A stretch of 64,000 bases of DNA from Pelomonas asaccharophilus_A (lineage in GTDB: Bacteria > Pseudomonadota > Gammaproteobacteria > Burkholderiales > Burkholderiaceae_C), in the NCBI RefSeq assembly GCF_031458115.1, contig NZ_JAVDXV010000014.1, positions 33,252 to 97,251 of the forward strand, in the 5' to 3' direction. A program made the position numbers and the translations under genes. Below the pieces are notes generated by a model. The model did no database searches, was not told the DNA's origin, and was given only the letters and a program-made list of their open reading frames with translations. Shown in pieces: positions 60,553 to 64,000 of this stretch; the stretch's first letter is position 1, and the number at the start of each line of letters is the position of its first letter.

Positions 60553-60996
60553 GTGATTGAGGCCGTGCCTACGGATAAGACCAGACGGGGTTGGGCACCC
60601 TTGTTCGCCGCCTGGCTGGTCGCGCTGATCTCCTCGCTGGCAGTGCTCTTCGTCGGTGAGATCATGGGTCAGGCGCCGTGCAACCTGTGCTGGTTCCAGC
60701 GTGCCTTCATGTTCCCGCTGGCCATCGTGCTAGGTCTGGCCGCGCTTCGTACCGATACCGAGGTTTGGCGCTATGGGTTGCTGCTGGCCGTCGGGGGAAT
60801 GCTGGTGGCGGGCTTTCACAGCCTGCTGTACCTCGGCGTGATTCCTGAACGCATCGCGCCTTGCAGCAAAGCGCTGTCCTGCACCAGTGCGGACATGACC
60901 ATCCTCGGGGGCTTGCCGCTACCCATCATGGCGCTGACGGCCTTTGGCGCCATTGCCGCGCTTCTTCTGATGACCCGCAACAGGACCTCTGCATGA
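60553..60996 (+). CDS. dsbB: Disulfide bond formation protein DsbB-like
   Basis: An inner-membrane quinone reductase that reoxidises a DsbA-type thiol oxidase. The 147-residue protein has four helices and both cysteine pairs: C43-x-x-C46 in PCNLCWFQR and C104/C110 in the second loop (CSKALSC). A GTG start is used (GTG 60553). The stop overlaps the start of the DsbA-like gene (ATGA), confirming a functional pair. Being on the island, it is likely a second copy dedicated to periplasmic metal-resistance proteins with Cys (inference). Confidence 0.88.
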   Translation: MIEAVPTDKTRRGWAPLFAAWLVALISSLAVLFVGEIMGQAPCNLCWFQRAFMFPLAIVLGLAALRTDTEVWRYGLLLAVGGMLVAGFHSLLYLGVIPERIAPCSKALSCTSADMTILGGLPLPIMALTAFGAIAALLLMTRNRTSA

Positions 60997-61658
60997 CCCG
61001 ACGTACCACGATCGTCATCGCTACTGCGTTCATCGCCTTGGCGGCCTTCGCCGCGGCCGTGTTCCTCTATCAGCGCCACGATCGCCAACAAGCGACGGAG
61101 CGGGCCGTCAGGCAGTTCGATGTCATGGTGCGGGAGCACTCGCCCGTCATGGGGCCTGCCACCGCCCCGGTCACCATCGTCGAGTTCTTCGACCCGGCTT
61201 GCGAGGCCTGTCGCGCCTTCTATCCCTACGTCAAACAGATCCTGGCTGACTATCCGCGTGATGCGCGGCTCGTGATTCGGTACGTACCGTTCCACGAGGC
61301 GCCATCAGTTGCGGGGGTCCAGATCCTAGAAGCGGCGCGTCGACAGAATCGTTTCGAGCCTGTCATGGATGCCCTGATGCAGTCCCAACCCGTCTGGGCC
61401 AGCCACCATGCTCCTGCCACCGAGAAGGCTTGGGACTTCGCGCGAGCCGCCGGTCTGGATCTGGAGCAAGCCCGCGCCTACGTCGCGACGGGCGCGGTCA
61501 ACAAGGTTCTGGAGCAGGATTTCGAAGATCTAAAGGCTGTGGGAGTTCGTGGCACGCCCACCTTCTTTGTCAACGGAAAGCCTTTGCTGGAAGCTGATCC
61601 CCGCGTGCTGCGGGACATGGTGAAGAACGAGGCCGCGCGATCCCGACAAACGCCCTGA
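60993..61658 (+). CDS. DsbA-like thiol:disulfide oxidase
   Basis: A 221-residue periplasmic protein with an N-terminal anchor (about 5-27), thioredoxin fold, active site C70-E-A-C73 (FFDPACEACRAFYP) and the cis-Pro loop VRGTPTFFVNG near residue 190. It is the DSBA/thioredoxin_4 type. The unusual dipeptide EA between cysteines differs from PH of E. coli DsbA. Overlap with dsbB shows they act together as oxidising system. Confidence 0.88.
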   Translation: MTRRTTIVIATAFIALAAFAAAVFLYQRHDRQQATERAVRQFDVMVREHSPVMGPATAPVTIVEFFDPACEACRAFYPYVKQILADYPRDARLVIRYVPFHEAPSVAGVQILEAARRQNRFEPVMDALMQSQPVWASHHAPATEKAWDFARAAGLDLEQARAYVATGAVNKVLEQDFEDLKAVGVRGTPTFFVNGKPLLEADPRVLRDMVKNEAARSRQTP

Positions 61659-61690
61659 GTCTTAGCAGTGAAGTGGGCTTGTCTGTGCAA

Positions 61691-62533
61691 TCACCGATCC
61701 CGCCACGGGGCGGGAAGCATGGGCCTCAGCTCCGCTTGGCGTTTATGGAACTCTTCCATCAGCTCTGCAGCAAGCGCGGGATGCTCAATCCACGCGGTGG
61801 TTGGCCGGTCGAAGAACGCTTCCGCGATCCAAGGCACGCCAGCGGCCAGGACCAGACATCCAATCAAGAGCGTGCCCAGGCCATCCAGCCGGGCGCTGAC
61901 GGCCTCATTGATCTGTTGGGAGGCCAGACCGAGGATGGACTGGCCAGGGGTCAAGAAGGCGTCGACGATTGCCAGGACCACCGTCGCGAAGGACAGCGTG
62001 GCCAGGGCCAGCTCCGCGCGCCTCGAGGACTCCATCTGAGCTTCCTTCTGCTCCACCTGCGAGAGCCAGAAGCTGTCTTGGTCACGAAGGGCACGGTCGC
62101 GGACAACTCGCAAGAGCACGCTGGAGCCTGACACCCGACTTTCCCGTGGCTGTTCCCGGGGTGCCAGATAGACCTCACTCTGACCGAAGAAGCCAAAAAC
62201 GGCGTTGAAGAACGCGTTCTCGAGCGCCTTCAAGAGCTCTAACCCCTTGCGCAAAACCGGCTCGACGATCGCCCTTGCTATCGGAGCCGCGATAGCCATG
62301 GCGACAACGTACGCGATGACGGCGCACAAGCCAAGTCCAAGGGGGGCCTTGGAAAGCAAGGACCAATCCGTCGTGACGACGTTCGTGCCGCGTGCAATCC
62401 GCAGACCGATGTCCAGGGCGAGGAACGCTGGCAAGACGTGCAGCGCGAATGTGAAGTTGGAGAGTCGCTCGATCGCTTCGCCGGCTTTTCTCACAACATC
62501 AACCGCTCCGCCAGTCTTTTCTGATTCAGCCAT
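61691..62533 (-). CDS. Membrane protein of unknown function
   Basis: A 280-residue protein with four strong hydrophobic segments (about 28-47, 70-95, 178-200, 222-245) and a charged central region (RALRDQDSFWLSQVEQKEAQ) between them. No family recognised. The start ATG has a GGAGG site at the usual distance. It is convergent with the DsbA-like gene. No link to metals is visible. Confidence 0.6.
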   Translation of the reverse strand: MAESEKTGGAVDVVRKAGEAIERLSNFTFALHVLPAFLALDIGLRIARGTNVVTTDWSLLSKAPLGLGLCAVIAYVVAMAIAAPIARAIVEPVLRKGLELLKALENAFFNAVFGFFGQSEVYLAPREQPRESRVSGSSVLLRVVRDRALRDQDSFWLSQVEQKEAQMESSRRAELALATLSFATVVLAIVDAFLTPGQSILGLASQQINEAVSARLDGLGTLLIGCLVLAAGVPWIAEAFFDRPTTAWIEHPALAAELMEEFHKRQAELRPMLPAPWRDR

Positions 62534-62810
62534 CTGTGACCTCCTGGGTAGTGAAGTCGTGAAGTTAGCTCATCCCAGAGTTCAGTGTTGAGTGATGCAC
62601 TTGCCGAGGCCGCCGCCCTCCTGATGGGCTGCTGTGAGGGTGCTGGAGCGTGACCGGTGTAGCAGCGGGCAGCCGGGCTCACAGGCGCAGGTCGGGTGCC
62701 TGGCTGGATGGGCGAACGCGCAGGGAATGCCGCGGCGTTCATGACTTCCGGCGCATGGCGCGTTCCTAGCGGACAGGCACCAGCGCCGCGGCGGGCGCGT
62801 CGTCAAAGCC

Positions 62811-63200
62811 TCATCGGGTCGTGAGGGCGAAGCGCCATGCAGATGAAGATTGCAGCGCATCTCTCAGCGCCTGTGCGTCTGCGGGGAAAGCGAGATCCAG
62901 CTCCGGCGAATATAGAGAGCAGTTCAGCTCGATCATCAAGATCAGCCAGCAGTTGAGGAACGAGTCGGCGTCTGACCGTGCGTCAATCCGTGCGGACAAC
63001 TCGCCGGACCCGTCCGCATCGACCACCAAGTCGATACGGTTTCCGCTCTCCGAGCCGTAGACCGACCAGCCGGGCAACATCTGCCACGGCGGGTCGAAAC
63101 TTTCGGCGAGCACGGTCTGGGCGCGCCGACACACCAGTGGCGGCAGTGTCCGCTCGCCAGCATTGAACACGGCTGCTACGTCGAACTGCCAAGTCGCCAT
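62811..63200 (-). CDS. Hypothetical soluble protein
   Basis: A 129-residue product starting MATWQFDVAAVFNAGER at ATG 63200. It looks like a folded cytoplasmic protein: alternating strands (GNRIDLVVDADGSGELSARI) and a C-terminal helix. It resembles small proteins of toxin-immunity type in composition but I do not recognise it. The 277 bases between it and the next reverse gene hold nothing I can support. Confidence 0.5.
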   Translation of the reverse strand: MATWQFDVAAVFNAGERTLPPLVCRRAQTVLAESFDPPWQMLPGWSVYGSESGNRIDLVVDADGSGELSARIDARSDADSFLNCWLILMIELNCSLYSPELDLAFPADAQALRDALQSSSAWRFALTTR

Positions 63201-63292
63201 GTGCGTCGCTCCGGCCGGCATCCAAGCCAGCGATGGGGCAAATCTACTGGATGTCGGTGAATCGGCATGACGTCGCGCGCGCCGAAAAAGAA

Positions 63293-63315
63293 AGCCCCGG
63301 CTCAGGGCCGGGGCT
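63293..63315 (-). terminator. Rho-independent terminator
   Basis: Perfect 9-bp arms AGCCCCGGC/GCCGGGGCT (63293-63301 and 63307-63315) with a five-base loop. On the minus strand the stem runs into TTCTTTTTC, so it ends the transcript of the DUF6624-like gene to the right. Confidence 0.8.
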
Positions 63316-63414
63316 GAACCGCCATCGTTGTCACGACTGGCGCCTGCTCAGGGAGGAAAAGCAGGAGGCCGAAGCCCGCAGGCAATGTAGCGCACCTGAC
63401 GTTGAGATTGGCCG

Positions 63415-63903
63415 TCACGGAGCTGCTTTCCCGTCGCCCTGGCAGGTCGGAGGCAGCATGGCGCTGCGAAGTTGATCGACATACGTGTCCAACGGGGGCA
63501 GACCCGCTTGCCTACGTCGCGCCGCAACCTTACCCAGGTCGTCGATAGGAAGGAGTTCCACATGGCATGGACCCTTCTGCTCTGCCTGCGTTCCATAGCG
63601 CTGCGGCTTTCCCATGCCTATCGCCACACGGTCCTCTAGATATGCCAGATGGGCTCCGGGTGCGCTCCCTTCGAAGACGCCTCGCTTCAGCAAGTCGATG
63701 GCAAACAACTGAAAGGGGCGGTCCTGGTCTGCATGCTGGACCAGTAGCCAGACAAGGACCTCGACTTCCTCGCCATGCGTTCTGATGCTCGGCCAGCCGC
63801 ACCGTTGCAGCCATGGGCGAAGCTGTGCCGTGTTCTGACGGTCCACCAACATGACTCGGTCGGCTGCCTTCTCAGCTTGAGGTGACTTGGGATCAACATC
63901 CAT
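63415..63903 (-). CDS. DUF6624-like protein, probably N-terminally truncated
   Basis: A 162-residue frame with the DUF6624 core: VDRQNTAQLRPWLQRCGWPS, then VLVWLLVQHADQDRPFQLFA and LAYLEDRVAIGMGKPQRYGT. Family proteins usually have 30 or more residues before the core that are absent here. The ATG lies three bases from the presumed IS3 left end and has no ribosome-binding site, so the original 5' end and promoter were likely removed by the insertion. Function of the family is unknown. Confidence 0.65.
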   Translation of the reverse strand: MDVDPKSPQAEKAADRVMLVDRQNTAQLRPWLQRCGWPSIRTHGEEVEVLVWLLVQHADQDRPFQLFAIDLLKRGVFEGSAPGAHLAYLEDRVAIGMGKPQRYGTQAEQKGPCHVELLPIDDLGKVAARRRQAGLPPLDTYVDQLRSAMLPPTCQGDGKAAP

Positions 63904-63906
63904 GGG

Positions 63907-64000
63907 TGAATCGACCCGGGTTCAGTAGACATCTTCGAGCCTCAAACTGAGGCCCAATCGGAGGTGCCATGCAGAGCAAGCAACCCTACCCAGAAGAATT
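63907..64000 (+). mobile_element. Left end of an IS3-family element (cut by the window)
   Basis: From 63907 the sequence TGAATCGACCCGGGTTCAGT begins like the terminal repeat of IS3-family elements (TGAATCGCCCCGGGTTT type), followed by a short leader and a transposase start at 63969. Only 94 bases are in the window. Confidence 0.6.
63969..64000 (+). CDS. IS3-family transposase OrfA, first codons
   Basis: Only ten codons are visible (MQSKQPYPEE), with a GGAGGTG ribosome-binding site directly upstream. They match the usual N-terminus of OrfA helix-turn-helix proteins in IS3 elements. The remainder lies beyond the window. Confidence 0.55.
   Translation, partial: MQSKQPYPEE

Larger units (their letters stand above)
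13925..64000. mobile_element. Putative integrative genomic island (left end; right end outside the window)
   Basis: The left boundary is the tRNA-Pro 3' fragment with integrase just inside. No second att copy, intact tRNA or return to clear housekeeping genes is visible up to 64,000. Contents are metal efflux systems, envelope modification, several orphan genes and an IS3-like end, all typical cargo. No conjugation, replication or relaxase genes are seen in this part, so whether it is a full ICE cannot be judged. It may be a mosaic: the 47-55 kb efflux operon looks more GC-rich than the 16-46 kb part. Confidence 0.6.

Noticed and set aside
62491..62860. Reverse frames in the gap between the membrane protein and hypothetical genes
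   Set aside because: No motif, no ribosome site, strongly biased composition.

Overview
The window looks like the chromosome of a GC-rich betaproteobacterium of the order Burkholderiales. The grounds are the czcICBA/czcRS/czcP and czcE-type genes, the Burkholderiales-type beta-oxidation cluster, the trimeric porin and the dense GC-rich codon use. I cannot fix the genus from sequence alone; a Rubrivivax/Roseateles/Leptothrix-like member is my guess. There are two parts. Positions 1-13,900 are ordinary chromosome: ergothioneine genes egtB-egtD (reverse), a VanZ-like membrane protein, a forward beta-oxidation run (fused enoyl-CoA hydratase/3-hydroxyacyl-CoA dehydrogenase, thiolase, acyl-CoA dehydrogenase, SDR oxidoreductase, two hotdog thioesterases), an RpiB/LacA/LacB-family isomerase, a large SNF2-type helicase, and a scar where two 5'-truncated genes meet head to head.

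From about 13,925 to the right edge I read an integrative genomic island. Its left end is a 45-bp copy of the 3' part of a tRNA-Pro(GGG) gene, still followed on its own strand by a rho-independent terminator, with a P4-type tyrosine integrase immediately inside. The intact tRNA and the right end are not in the window, so the island is at least 50 kb long if it is one element. The right edge shows the start of an IS3-like element inserted next to a probably truncated gene.

The island carries stress and metal modules. (a) 15.8-26.3 kb: an envelope-remodelling set with a PAP2 phosphatase and an EptA/MCR-type phosphoethanolamine transferase, a PmrA/PmrB-like two-component system, diacylglycerol kinase DgkA and a MipA-like outer-membrane protein. 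Three sites CTTAAG-N5-CTTAAG, matching the published PmrA box, lie in front of these units. This is the most interesting structure here: a self-contained PmrAB regulon on a mobile island with partners (pap2, dgkA) that also accompany mobile mcr genes. (b) 26.4-27.2 kb: manganese exporter mntP behind a yybP-ykoY (Mn2+) riboswitch. (c) 27.3-40.6 kb: a Czc module (czcE-like, czcI-like, czcCBA, czcRS, a second czcI-like gene, a P1B-4 ATPase of CzcP type), with a CopR-type box in front. (d) 40.7-46.7 kb: accessory genes including an orphan flgB, a porin, a Sel1-repeat protein, a small MscS-type channel, an HXXEE membrane protein and a CDF-type transporter.

(e) 47.0-55.1 kb: a second, reverse-strand metal-efflux operon with an atypical HME-RND pump, two periplasmic proteins sharing an identical 13-residue motif after their signal peptides, and an EamA transporter with a histidine-rich tail. 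Next to it are a two-component system and a divergent TonB-dependent receptor behind a Fur-like box (55.2-59.9 kb). A 10-mer shared by two promoter regions suggests this two-component system may control the operon. (f) 60.1-64.0 kb: a second DUF3703 gene, a DsbB/DsbA-like pair, hypotheticals and the IS3 end. All family assignments come from reading motifs by eye; no database search was run.
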